A stretch of DNA of 64,000 nucleotides from Mucilaginibacter sp. PAMB04168 (GTDB lineage: Bacteria; Bacteroidota; Bacteroidia; Sphingobacteriales; Sphingobacteriaceae), in NCBI RefSeq assembly GCF_039634365.2, contig NZ_CP155079.2, positions 1,488,001 through 1,552,000 of the forward strand. Reading direction: 5' to 3'. Below the pieces are notes generated by a model, which did no database searches, had not been told where the DNA came from, and saw only the letters and a list, made by a program, of their open reading frames with translations. Positions 9,198 through 20,109 of this stretch are shown piece after piece. How positions within the stretch are numbered: position 1 is the stretch's first letter; each line of letters opens with the position of its first letter. The translations under genes were made by a program, and so were the position numbers.

Positions 9198-11945
9198 ATG
9201 AAACTAAACTTACTCGGCACTCTCGCCGTCACGGTGTGGCTTACCACGGCTGTGCAGGCGCAAACCGTCCCCTCGCCCAAAGAGCACTTTGGGTTCAACA
9301 TAGGCGACGATTACCAACTGGCAACTTACACCCAAACAGAAGCCTACTTTAAAAAGCTGTCTGCATCACCCCGTACCAAGCTGGTTGATATTGGCCTAAC
9401 CGAAGAAGGCCGCCACCAGTGGATGCTGATCGTTTCATCACCCGAAAACATTAAAAACTTAGATAAATACAAAGATATATCGCGCAAACTGGCGCTCAGC
9501 GAAAATCTGACCGATGAACAGGCTAAAAGCCTCGCAGCTCAGGGTAAAGCTATTGTTTGGATTGATGGCGGCTTGCATGCTACCGAAACCGTAGGTACAC
9601 ACCAGCTAATTGAAACCGCTTACGAACTCACCAGCCGTACTGATGCAGAAACCATGCGTATATTAAATGATGCGGTTATCCTCCTGGTACATGCCAATCC
9701 CGATGGGCAGGAGCTGGTATCGAGCTGGTACATGAGCCAAAAAGACCCGGCCAAGCGTAATATGAACATTCCGCGCCTGTATGAAAAGTATATAGGACAT
9801 GATAACAACCGCGATTTTTACATGATGAACATGAAAGAATCACAAAATATTACGCGTCAGCAATATTTAGAGTGGTTTCCGCAAATTGTGTACAATCATC
9901 ACCAAACCGGTCCGGCTGGTTCGGTAGTGGCTGGCCCGCCTTACCGCGATCCATTCAACTACGTGTATGATCCGCTGCTGGTAACCAGTATTGATGCCTT
10001 AGGCGCCGCCATGAGTAGCCGTCTAAATGCCGAAAATAAACCCGGTTATACCGAGCGTAACGGCACCTCTTTCTCTACCTGGTGGAACGGCGGCTTGCGC
10101 ACTACCACTTACTTTCACAATATGGTGGGTTTGCTAACCGAAATTATTGGCAACCCAACCCCGGCCAGCGTGCCCCTGGTGCCCGAGCGTTTAATACCAA
10201 GCAGTAATACGCCGTTTCCGGTTACGCCACAGCCGTGGCACTATAAGCAGTCTATAGATTATTCACTGTCGTTAAACTATGCGGTTTTGGGCTATGCCGT
10301 GCGCCAGCGCGACCTGTTACTGTACAACATGTATGTAATGGGTAAAAATTCTATTAACCGGGGTAGTAAAGATAATTGGACTTTATCACCCAAACGTGCT
10401 GATTCTGTTAATGCAGCCTATCGTAAAGATCAGCCTGCCGGGCAAACTGCCGGTGCGGGTGGCCGCGGGTTTGGCGGCGTGCCGCTTAAATATTATGACC
10501 AGGTACTGAAAGACCCAACACTACGTGATCCGCGTGGATATATCATCCCGGCTAACCAGGCCGATTTTCCTACAGCTGTAAAATTCATTAATACGCTGGT
10601 GCGTGCGGGTATAGTTATCCAAAAAGCTACTGCCGATTTTAAAGTGAATGGCGTGAGTTATCCGGCTGGCTCTTATATTGTTAAAACAGATCAGCCTTTC
10701 CGTCCGCATGTGCTGGATATGTTTGAGCCGCAGGATCACCCTAACGATTTTCAATATCCCGGAGGTCCTCCAATTCGCCCTTATGATAACGCTGGCTGGA
10801 CACTTGCATTCCAGATGGGCGTTAAATTTGACCGTATGCTGGATGGTTTTGACGGGCCGTTTAAACGCCTGCCTTATGGCCAACTGCAAACACCACCGCT
10901 GCATGCCACACCTAACGTAGCCAAAGCCGGTTACCTTATTAGCCCCGAAGTGAATAACGCTTTTACGGCCGTGAATGATTTGCTGAAAGCTGGTGTTGAT
11001 GTGTACCGCGTACCAACAGCAACCGAAGGTATGGCTGCTGGTGCATTCTACATTCCGGCAAGCGATGCAGCACATAATGCTTTGTCTAAAATAACTAATA
11101 CTGGTATAAAGGCAGTTATTGCCAACAAGAAACCAAAGGGTGCAGTTAAGGTAAATAAGTTGCGCATTGGCTTGTGGGACACTTACGGCGGTTCTATCCC
11201 TTCAGGATGGATACGCTGGTTGCTGGAACAGCAGCACTTTGACTTTGAGCGCGTTTACGCCCAGCAAATTGATGCCGGTGCCCTGAAAAGCAAGTATGAT
11301 GTATTGGTGTTTGTAGGCGGCGCTATCCCATCGGCAAACCCACGTCAGGGCGGCGGCTTTGGCGAGTTCGGCGGCCGCGCACCTAACCCCGACGAGTTAC
11401 CAGCCGAATACCGTACGCAAACCGGCCGCATTACGGCCGATAAATCGGTACCGCAGCTGAAAGCCTTTTTAGAGGCAGGTGGCAGCATTGTAACCATTGG
11501 CAGCAGCGCCAACCTGGCTTACCACCTGCAATTGCCGGTAAAAAATGCCTTAACCGAAACCGTAAACGGACAAGAAAGGCCTTTGCCTGGCGACAAATTT
11601 TACATACCTGGCAGCGTATTACAAGTAACGTATGATACCACCCAGCCTGCTACCTGGGGTATGCCAGCCATTGGCGATGTAATGTTCGATAGTAGTCCGG
11701 CATTTAAGGTTGACCCCAATGCAAATGCACAAGGTATCAAGGCTCTGGCCACCTATACAACCGACAAGCCTTTACGCAGCGGCTGGGCATGGGGCCAAAA
11801 ATACTTGAAAGGTTCAATGGCCGCTTTTGTAGCGCCTTATGGTTCAGGTAAGCTTTATGTATTCGGTCCGGAGATTACTTTCCGTGCGCAGGCACATAGT
11901 ACATTTAAACTGTTGTTTAACCAGTTGTATGGTACTACAAAATAG
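9198..11945 (+). CDS. Secreted M14 family zinc carboxypeptidase-like protein
   Basis: A 915-residue exported peptidase: the signal peptide ends at AVQAQ (about residue 22). The M14 zinc ligands are visible as HATE (His127, Glu130) and His in YNHHQTG (232-238); NNR at 203-205 is the substrate-carboxylate motif, and Glu315 in LLTEIIG is the likely catalytic base. After the peptidase domain (about 40-400) there is a long C-terminal region; the part from about 650 (RIGLWDTYGGSIPSGW, KYDVLVFVGG) resembles a class I glutamine-amidotransferase-like fold without an evident catalytic Cys. This long architecture is common in Bacteroidota. The exact substrate is unknown. A terminator follows at 11978-12014. 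Confidence 0.9.
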   Translation: MKLNLLGTLAVTVWLTTAVQAQTVPSPKEHFGFNIGDDYQLATYTQTEAYFKKLSASPRTKLVDIGLTEEGRHQWMLIVSSPENIKNLDKYKDISRKLALSENLTDEQAKSLAAQGKAIVWIDGGLHATETVGTHQLIETAYELTSRTDAETMRILNDAVILLVHANPDGQELVSSWYMSQKDPAKRNMNIPRLYEKYIGHDNNRDFYMMNMKESQNITRQQYLEWFPQIVYNHHQTGPAGSVVAGPPYRDPFNYVYDPLLVTSIDALGAAMSSRLNAENKPGYTERNGTSFSTWWNGGLRTTTYFHNMVGLLTEIIGNPTPASVPLVPERLIPSSNTPFPVTPQPWHYKQSIDYSLSLNYAVLGYAVRQRDLLLYNMYVMGKNSINRGSKDNWTLSPKRADSVNAAYRKDQPAGQTAGAGGRGFGGVPLKYYDQVLKDPTLRDPRGYIIPANQADFPTAVKFINTLVRAGIVIQKATADFKVNGVSYPAGSYIVKTDQPFRPHVLDMFEPQDHPNDFQYPGGPPIRPYDNAGWTLAFQMGVKFDRMLDGFDGPFKRLPYGQLQTPPLHATPNVAKAGYLISPEVNNAFTAVNDLLKAGVDVYRVPTATEGMAAGAFYIPASDAAHNALSKITNTGIKAVIANKKPKGAVKVNKLRIGLWDTYGGSIPSGWIRWLLEQQHFDFERVYAQQIDAGALKSKYDVLVFVGGAIPSANPRQGGGFGEFGGRAPNPDELPAEYRTQTGRITADKSVPQLKAFLEAGGSIVTIGSSANLAYHLQLPVKNALTETVNGQERPLPGDKFYIPGSVLQVTYDTTQPATWGMPAIGDVMFDSSPAFKVDPNANAQGIKALATYTTDKPLRSGWAWGQKYLKGSMAAFVAPYGSGKLYVFGPEITFRAQAHSTFKLLFNQLYGTTK

Positions 11946-11977
11946 GCCATAATCCATACTGTGGAACTATAAAGGGA

Positions 11978-12014
11978 GGGGGATTGCTAATTGCAATTCC
12001 CCTTTTTCTTTTTT
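11978..12014 (+). terminator. Rho-independent terminator of the M14 gene
   Basis: A 10-bp stem (11978-11987 with 11993-12002, one G-T pair) and a 5-base loop TAATT, followed by TTTTTCTTTTTT. It lies 33 bases after the M14 stop codon. Confidence 0.85.
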
Positions 12015-12170
12015 ACCGGTCACATCAAATTTCAAAACATGCGCTCCAAACTATCCCCTGTTTAATTGGTTAGTATGAAATATTTTTAAGCATCATAGCC
12101 GCTCCCCTGTATATATCAGCCCTTATTTAAAAAGCACGTTCAATTGCACTTTAAATAAATACAGAGAAAT

Positions 12171-13268
12171 ATGATTGCGCATTTATTAAATAACACAAAC
12201 GGCTGTCTAAGCAAACTCACGCTAGCTGTTAAACAATCTCAAAAACATCAGCTAAAACAATTTTACATCAGCTTTGCATTTTGCCTGCTTGTGGGGTTTA
12301 TGCTTACGGGTTGCGCCACCGCTAAATTAGGTTCATCTGGCCAGGCTAAAGTAAAAGGTAAAACCTATGTCATTGTAGGTGCGTCGAGCGGGTTTGGCCG
12401 TGGTGTGGCCGAGCAGTTGGGCTCCTATGGTGCCAACGTGGTACTGGCCAGCCGCCGTACCGATCTGCTGGAGGAAGTGGCCGGTAAAGTACGTGCTAAT
12501 GGCGGTACGGCTATGGTGGTAACAACCGATATTAGCAAACCTGACGACGTACAAAACCTGGCAGCAGCCGTTGTGAAGCAGTATGGCAAAGTTGATGTAT
12601 GGGTAAACATGTCGGGTGTTGGTGCCATTGGCCGCTTTTGGGAGATACCGCTTGAAGACCAGGCTAAGGTAATTGACGTAAACCTGAAAGGTGTTATTTA
12701 TGCCAGCTACGCCGCTGTGAAACTGTTTAAAGCGCAGGGGTACGGTACGCTTATTAATATGGGGTCTGTTGAAAGCGAAAGTCCGCTGGCTTATCATGCA
12801 ACTTATGCGGCAACTAAGGGCGCTATACTGAAATTTGATGAAGCACTAAGCCAGGAATTGCGCCTGAGCGGGTTAAAACAAATCAAGGTAGTTACCGTTG
12901 AACCCTGGGCGGTTGATACCCCTTTTTGGGGCCACGCGGCCAATTATAGTGGCGGTACTGCGCGCATGGCTGCTATGGATGGGCCCGAGAAAGTGGTAAA
13001 TGCGGTCATCCGCGTATCCCTGCGGCCGCGTAAAGAACTGCCCGTTGGCTGGAAAGCCCGCGGTGCCCGTAATTCGCACCGTTTATTTCCGCGTTTTACC
13101 GAGTGGCTTTCCGGGAATATCGTACACAAACAACAGTATAAAAAATCCATGCCTAAGGAGGCAACCTCAGGCTCCGTTCATCAGCCTATGTCAACAGGCC
13201 GAGGAGTTGAAGATGGCGTGCGTGACCGTATGAAAAAAGAAAACGAAGAGAAAAAGAAACAGCGTTGA
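12171..13268 (+). CDS. Short-chain dehydrogenase/reductase with lipoprotein signal
   Basis: The 365-residue product has a complete SDR domain (about 60-300): cofactor motif GASSGFGRG at 70-78, NMSG near 146-149 (usual NNAG), catalytic Ser199 and YAATK at 212-216. This predicts an NAD(P)-dependent oxidoreductase of unknown substrate. Unusually, it is preceded by a hydrophobic segment ending in the lipobox LTGC (Cys48), so it is predicted to be a lipoprotein outside the inner membrane. The n-region of the signal is long (about 30 residues); I found no alternative start codon that would shorten it. The C-terminal 60 residues are charged and low-complexity (ends KKENEEKKKQR). The gene stands alone between a terminator and a long spacer. 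Confidence 0.88.
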   Translation: MIAHLLNNTNGCLSKLTLAVKQSQKHQLKQFYISFAFCLLVGFMLTGCATAKLGSSGQAKVKGKTYVIVGASSGFGRGVAEQLGSYGANVVLASRRTDLLEEVAGKVRANGGTAMVVTTDISKPDDVQNLAAAVVKQYGKVDVWVNMSGVGAIGRFWEIPLEDQAKVIDVNLKGVIYASYAAVKLFKAQGYGTLINMGSVESESPLAYHATYAATKGAILKFDEALSQELRLSGLKQIKVVTVEPWAVDTPFWGHAANYSGGTARMAAMDGPEKVVNAVIRVSLRPRKELPVGWKARGARNSHRLFPRFTEWLSGNIVHKQQYKKSMPKEATSGSVHQPMSTGRGVEDGVRDRMKKENEEKKKQR

Positions 13269-13591
13269 AAAACAGAGGAAAAGCCAGAGGCCGAGACAAA
13301 CTTGGACTTATGATGAATGGTGCTGTATGCTTAGTTACTGAGGTATGTTATATAGTGCAAAATGTCCTAATTTATGCAGGAGTGACTACATAGATTGAAC
13401 ATCAATATTGTTTCATGATCACTATTCATAGTGTTTGCGGCGGTCAAAACGTTTAAAAGTCTCTGAAATAAGTCGGGATTAACTAATATTAATGTGAAGT
13501 AAAATTTATTTCTCAAAAAGTTAAAAGTGGCATTTGGTTTGTATTAATAGCATCAGTAATGTGAGTGTGATTTTAAGGTGCAGAGTGAATA

Positions 13592-13621
13592 AACAGCCAT
13601 GTTGATACATGGCTGTTTTTT
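13592..13621 (+). terminator. Rho-independent terminator in the SDR-guaB spacer
   Basis: Perfect 10-bp stem AACAGCCATG / CATGGCTGTT with loop TTGATA, followed by a T-run (13618-13621 and beyond). It would end transcripts coming from the SDR gene or from an unannotated small RNA. Confidence 0.8.
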
Positions 13622-13755
13622 GTTTAGGCAATGTGCAAACCAGCGTTATAAGTTGTGATAGCAAGTTTGATGGTCATAGTTTTAAAAATCTATAATGAAC
13701 TGATGAGATGCTTGCACATCCAATTGTCATTTCGCTGCGTCGGCAAACAGGCTTA

Positions 13756-13787
13756 TTTGCACATCTGCATATTTAACATTACCTTTG
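13756..13787 (+). promoter_or_regulatory. Bacteroidota-type promoter of guaB
   Basis: TTTG (13756-13759), 20 bases, then TACCTTTG (13780-13787): both boxes match the TTTG / TAnnTTTG consensus of the Bacteroidota primary sigma factor. Transcription would start near 13794, giving a leader of about 20 bases before the guaB ATG at 13816. Confidence 0.7.
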
Positions 13788-13806
13788 CCCGGCAAATAAC
13801 AAATAA

Positions 13807-15285
<1,479 letters not shown>

Positions 15286-15307
15286 TTATCCTGATAAGCA
15301 TAAACTG

Positions 15308-15352
15308 AGCAGGTTATTGTTGCAATATAGCAGCTGATAACCTGCTTTTTTT
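15308..15352 (+). terminator. Rho-independent terminator of guaB
   Basis: Stem AGCAGGTTAT (15308-15317) with ATAACCTGCT (15337-15346), a 19-base loop and a run of T. It begins 23 bases after the guaB stop. Confidence 0.8.
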
Positions 15353-15500
15353 ATTTGCCAATACCTTTTTTTGGCTAAGAGTGTGTTGTTTGTCACAAGT
15401 TAGTTACAATTGCTTTTCGCTTCCTTTTGAGTTTTAATATCCTTAATATTATTACGCCAAAAAATTAACGTAAAACATAGTTAAACCAACCCTTAAACAA

Positions 15501-18359
15501 ATGAATAAATCTTTTAAAAGTGCGCTTTTGGTACCTGCGGTGGCATTAATGTCGTTGGGTGCAATTGCTCAAACCGGCGGTCAGCCTAAACTGGTCGAAA
15601 AAGTTACCCGCAAGGGAACTGAGCTGGTAATACCATATGAAAAGTACGTGCTCCCCAATGGATTAACCGTTGTTTTAGCCGAAGATCACTCTGACCCTTT
15701 AGTGCATGTTGATGTAACTTACCATGTAGGCTCGGCACGCGAAGAGATAGGTAAATCGGGCTTCGCCCACTTTTTTGAACACATGATGTTTCAGGGAAGC
15801 GATCATGTGGCGAATGGTGATCACTTTAAAATTATTACTGAAGCGGGCGGTACCCTTAACGGTTCAACCAACCGCGACCGTACCAACTACTACGAGACCG
15901 TACCGGCCAACCAGCTTGAAAAAATGCTTTGGCTGGAATCCGACCGTATGGGCTTTTTATTAGATGCCGTAACGCAGCAAAAATTTGAAGTGCAGCGTGC
16001 TACCGTGAAAAACGAGCGCGGACAAAATTACGATAACCGCCCGTATGGCTTGGCAGGCGAATACACGTCCAAAAACCTTTATCCCTATGGGCATCCATAC
16101 TCATGGTTAACCATTGGTTACATTGAGGAGTTAAACAAAGTTGGTGTAAACGACTTAAAGAATTTCTTTTTACGTTGGTACGGCCCTAATAACGCAACCA
16201 TTACCATTGGTGGCGATTTGGATCCCAAACAAACGCTGGCATTAGTAAACAAGTATTTTGGCAGCATCCCTCGTGGCCCGGTTGTTAAAAATGCATCATT
16301 CCCGGCACCGGTTTTAACAGCCGACCGCTATGTGTCATATACCGACAATTATGCTAAGCTGCCTTTGTTATCTATCACCTATCCGGGTGTTAAGGTGTAT
16401 GATAAAGACATGTCTCCGCTGGATGCTTTATCAGAAATTATCGGTCAGGGAAGAAATTCCATCTTTTACAAAAACTTTGTAAAAACCCGTAAAGCTGCCC
16501 AAGCATCAATGGGTTCATCAAATACCGAACTGGCCGGCGAAATTACCATCCGTGTAGTTCCTTTCCCCGGTCAAACTTTGGCTGATGCAAAGAAACTGGT
16601 AGACGAATCGTTGACTGAGTTTGAAAAAACTGGTGTTAGCGACGAAGCCCTGGTGCGTTTTAAAGCAAGTGCCGAAGCCAACTACATCAACAGCCTTTCG
16701 AGCGTTAGTGGTAAGGTATCTGAACTGGCGCAAGCGCAATACCTTACTGGTAACCCAAATCAAATTGGCCGTGAACTGGCCGATATACGTGCAGTTACCA
16801 AAGAGGATGTAATGCGTGTGTATAACAAGTACGTTAAAGGCAAACCTGCGGTTATATTAAGTGTATTGCCAAAAGGTGGTGCCTTGCAACCCGTTGCTGC
16901 CGATAATTATACCGTTAACACAGCTGGTTACAAAGCGCCCGACTATGGTTACGCTGGCTTAACTTATAAAAAGCCAACCGATAACTTTGACCGTGCTGCT
17001 AAACCTGGTAACGGTGCTAACCCTGCTATAAAAGTTCCGGCTATATGGTCGGCAACAACGGCTAACGGTATTAAGATATTAGGTACCCAAAACAGCGAAA
17101 TTCCATCGGTGTCTATGGATATCTCTATTAAAGGCGGTGGTTTGCATGCCATTAATAACCCTGGCAAAGCAGGCTTGGCGGGTATTGTTGCCCGAATGAT
17201 GAATGAAGACACTAAGAATTATACAGCAGAGCAGATCACTTCTGAACTGAATAAATTGGGTAGCCAGATCTTTATCTACGCCGGATTTGATAATATCGGC
17301 ATCAGCGTGTCTTCGTTAACTAAATACCTGCCTAAAACCATGACGTTGCTGCAGGAACGAATGCTGAACCCTAAGTTTACGCAGGATGCTTTGGACCGTA
17401 TAAAAAAACAAACGCTGGAAGGCTTTAAGCAAGCTAAAACACAACCAGCAGGTGTGGCATCAAGCGTATATAGTAAAATACTGTACGGTACTGATAATGT
17501 GCGCACTTATGCAACAGGCGGTAATGAGGAAACTGTTGCCGGCATTACATTGCAGGACGTACAGGATTACTACGATAAGTATTTTTCACCTTCGGTAACT
17601 CAAATTGTGATTGTTGGCGACGTGAACCAGGGAACTGCAAGAGGTAATCTAGCCTTCCTTAACTCATGGGCAGATAAAAAAGTATCCCTTCCAACTCCGG
17701 TCGAAGGTAAAACGTTTGATAAAACAACTATGTATTTGGTTGATATTCCGGGAGCGGCTCAGTCTGAGATTCGTATAGGTTACCTGGATAAGTTGAACTA
17801 CGACCCAACCGGCGATTATTATAAATTAATTATTGCCAACTATATTTTAGGTGGTGCTTTTAACAGCCATATTAACTTAAACCTGCGCGAAAAACGCGGC
17901 TGGACTTACGGTGCACGCTCAGGCTTTAGCTCAAACAAATATGGCGGCGATTTTACCGCTTCTGCAGGTGTATTAGCCACTGCCACCGACAGTTCGGTTG
18001 TTGAGTTTATGAAAGAGATACGTAATTATCAGCAAAACGGTATTACCCCTGAGGAGTTGAAGTTTACCCAAACTTCGATAGGACAAAGTGATGCCCGTCG
18101 GTATGAAACCAACGACCAGAAAGCAGCTTTCATCTCGCGCTTGCTGGAGTATGATTTGAAGCCAACATACGTTGATGACCAAAACAAAATCTTATCAACC
18201 ATTACACCAGCCGAATTGAACCAGTTATCGGCAAAATACCTGGATACCAATAAAATGGTTATTCTGGTAGTTGGTGATAAGGCACGTATACTGCCAGGCT
18301 TACAAAAGTTGGGCTACCCAATTGTTGAATTGGACGCCGATGGCAAACCCAAACAATAA
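15501..18359 (+). CDS. Secreted M16 family peptidase, full-length two-domain form
   Basis: A 952-residue exported zinc peptidase with a signal peptide ending at AIAQ (about residue 24). The active first half carries HFFEH at 90-94 (zinc His90 and His94, catalytic Glu93) and the downstream NERGQNYDNRPYG block that contributes the third ligand. The second half (about 500-930) repeats the M16 fold without the motif (the inactive partner domain) and ends in the typical REKRGWTYGARSGF region that shapes the substrate pocket. The two-domain, about 950-residue format is the normal one for Bacteroidota. It probably degrades peptides in the periplasm. A strong terminator follows directly. Confidence 0.94.
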   Translation: MNKSFKSALLVPAVALMSLGAIAQTGGQPKLVEKVTRKGTELVIPYEKYVLPNGLTVVLAEDHSDPLVHVDVTYHVGSAREEIGKSGFAHFFEHMMFQGSDHVANGDHFKIITEAGGTLNGSTNRDRTNYYETVPANQLEKMLWLESDRMGFLLDAVTQQKFEVQRATVKNERGQNYDNRPYGLAGEYTSKNLYPYGHPYSWLTIGYIEELNKVGVNDLKNFFLRWYGPNNATITIGGDLDPKQTLALVNKYFGSIPRGPVVKNASFPAPVLTADRYVSYTDNYAKLPLLSITYPGVKVYDKDMSPLDALSEIIGQGRNSIFYKNFVKTRKAAQASMGSSNTELAGEITIRVVPFPGQTLADAKKLVDESLTEFEKTGVSDEALVRFKASAEANYINSLSSVSGKVSELAQAQYLTGNPNQIGRELADIRAVTKEDVMRVYNKYVKGKPAVILSVLPKGGALQPVAADNYTVNTAGYKAPDYGYAGLTYKKPTDNFDRAAKPGNGANPAIKVPAIWSATTANGIKILGTQNSEIPSVSMDISIKGGGLHAINNPGKAGLAGIVARMMNEDTKNYTAEQITSELNKLGSQIFIYAGFDNIGISVSSLTKYLPKTMTLLQERMLNPKFTQDALDRIKKQTLEGFKQAKTQPAGVASSVYSKILYGTDNVRTYATGGNEETVAGITLQDVQDYYDKYFSPSVTQIVIVGDVNQGTARGNLAFLNSWADKKVSLPTPVEGKTFDKTTMYLVDIPGAAQSEIRIGYLDKLNYDPTGDYYKLIIANYILGGAFNSHINLNLREKRGWTYGARSGFSSNKYGGDFTASAGVLATATDSSVVEFMKEIRNYQQNGITPEELKFTQTSIGQSDARRYETNDQKAAFISRLLEYDLKPTYVDDQNKILSTITPAELNQLSAKYLDTNKMVILVVGDKARILPGLQKLGYPIVELDADGKPKQ

Positions 18360-18384
18360 CCTTTAGATAAAGTGTAATCTTATC

Positions 18385-18411
18385 AAAGCCCGGCAAAGCC
18401 GGGCTTTTTTT
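18385..18411 (+). terminator. Rho-independent terminator of the M16 gene
   Basis: A 10-bp stem AAAGCCCGGC / GCCGGGCTTT with loop AAA and a T-run; it lies 26 bases after the stop codon. Confidence 0.9.
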
Positions 18412-18525
18412 GTGTCGCACTTTTTACAATTTCATCTGCCTTGTGGTAAATAAAGTAATCCAAACGTTCATCAATTACTATAAATTTGCGTTACCAATTA
18501 ACCGCATCTCCAAAGCGCAAAATAT

Positions 18526-20067
18526 ATGAGAGTTCTGAATATTCTGTTTCTGACATTTTTTGTCATAAGTGTACATGCCCAAACGGCAACAACCGGTAGT
18601 CTTCAAATTAAAACGGCTAATGGCGTACTACAGGGTGTAACGGAGGCTAGCGGCATACGGGCCTTTAAAGGTGTGCCGTTTGCACAGCCGCCAGTAGGTA
18701 ACCTGCGCTGGGCGGCGCCGCAATCGCCAAAAAACTGGGAGGGCGTGCGCAAAGCCGATCATTTTGGTCCGCAGGCTATGCAGCGTGCTATTTACAGCGA
18801 TATGATTTTTAGAAGCGATGGCAGGAGCGAGGATTGTTTATACCTGAATGTTTGGACGCCCGCCAAATCTGCTAAAGAGCGCCTGCCGGTAATGGTATAC
18901 TTTTATGGCGGCGGTTTTATAGCAGGCGATGGCTCTGAGGGGCGGTACGATGGTGAAAGTATGGCAACCAAAGGTATCGTAGCTATTACGGTGAATTACC
19001 GCCTGGGTGTTTTTGGCTTTATGGCTCACCCCGAACTGACTAAAGAATCGCCCAACCACTCATCCGGCAATTATGGCTTAATGGACCAGCATGCTGCTTT
19101 ATTGTGGGTTCAAAAAAATATAGCAGCCTTTGGTGGAGATCCTAAAAAAGTAACCATAGCGGGTGAATCGGCCGGCTCTATGTCGGTAAGCGGGCAAATG
19201 GCATCACCGTTATCCAAAGGCTTGTTTGCCGGTGCTATTGCCGAAAGCGGTTCATTAATGGGTAACCTGTCGCCTGTACCACTGGCTGATGCTGAACAGG
19301 TGGGCGTGAAGTTTGCGACGCAGGTTGGTGTTTCTTCGCTGGCCCATTTGCGAAATATGCCTGCCGACAAGCTTCTTGAACTATCGGCCGCCACACGTTT
19401 TCCGACTACTGTTGACGGCTATTTTTTACCCAAAACGCCTTCGGAGATATTTAATGCCGGGCAGCAAATGAAAGTGCCTTTATTAGCCGGTTGGAATTCG
19501 GCCGAAAGCGGTTACCGGGCTATACTGGGTAAGGACTCTGTAACGGTTAATGCCTATCAACTGGCCGTTCAAAAGCTTTATGCAGAAAATGCAGCAGCAG
19601 TATTGAAGGCCTACGCGGCCAAAGACGGGGCCGAAGTTGAACAGGCAGCTACTGACCTGGCATCTGATCGGTTCATTGCTTTTGCCAGTTGGAAACTCAC
19701 CGACCTCCATAGCAAAACCGGAGGGAAACCGGTATACCGTTATTATTATACCCGTAAACGAGGAGACCCGGCCAAATCTCCAGGCGCCGTACACTCGGCC
19801 GAGATTGAGTATGCACTTGGAAACCTGCGCTACAACAAGGCTTATAACTGGACGCCTGATGATTTCAAAGTGTCGGAAACCCTGCAGAACTACTTTGTAA
19901 ACTTTATCAAAACCGGCAACCCTAACGGTAAAGGTTTACCCGCCTGGAACACTTTGCAAAGTACCACCCCACGCCAGGTTATGATTATAGATGTAGAGAG
20001 CAGGGCACAAGGCGAAAAATATCCGGAACGTTACTTACTTTTGGACAAGCTTTCTACAAGTAAGTAA
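18526..20067 (+). CDS. Secreted type B carboxylesterase
   Basis: A 513-residue alpha/beta-hydrolase of the carboxylesterase/cholinesterase family, exported by a signal peptide ending at SVHAQ (about residue 19). The nucleophile elbow GESAG is at 213-217 (Ser215), the oxyanion-hole segment YFYGGGF at 125-131, and the second family signature SEDCLYLNVW at 101-110. It hydrolyses carboxylic esters; the natural substrate cannot be told from sequence. A perfect -7 box TAAATTTG is at 18481-18488, but no TTG is found 19-21 bases before it. The LOG-family gene follows after 42 bases (from its preferred start), so the two may be co-transcribed. Confidence 0.92.
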   Translation: MRVLNILFLTFFVISVHAQTATTGSLQIKTANGVLQGVTEASGIRAFKGVPFAQPPVGNLRWAAPQSPKNWEGVRKADHFGPQAMQRAIYSDMIFRSDGRSEDCLYLNVWTPAKSAKERLPVMVYFYGGGFIAGDGSEGRYDGESMATKGIVAITVNYRLGVFGFMAHPELTKESPNHSSGNYGLMDQHAALLWVQKNIAAFGGDPKKVTIAGESAGSMSVSGQMASPLSKGLFAGAIAESGSLMGNLSPVPLADAEQVGVKFATQVGVSSLAHLRNMPADKLLELSAATRFPTTVDGYFLPKTPSEIFNAGQQMKVPLLAGWNSAESGYRAILGKDSVTVNAYQLAVQKLYAENAAAVLKAYAAKDGAEVEQAATDLASDRFIAFASWKLTDLHSKTGGKPVYRYYYTRKRGDPAKSPGAVHSAEIEYALGNLRYNKAYNWTPDDFKVSETLQNYFVNFIKTGNPNGKGLPAWNTLQSTTPRQVMIIDVESRAQGEKYPERYLLLDKLSTSK

Positions 20068-20109
20068 ATAAGAAACTTGTTTAACCCACTCAACTACTTA
20101 ATTCCTCTC

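Noticed and set aside
10521..11075. 184-codon minus-strand open frame inside the M14 gene
   Set aside because: Antisense shadow of a clearly conserved gene; composition rich in Cys and His without a domain pattern.
13724..13743. Half of a dispersed repeat (TGTCATTTCG) before guaB
   Set aside because: Only one end is present and no inverted partner is found within 150 bases, so it is probably chance or a remnant too short to call.
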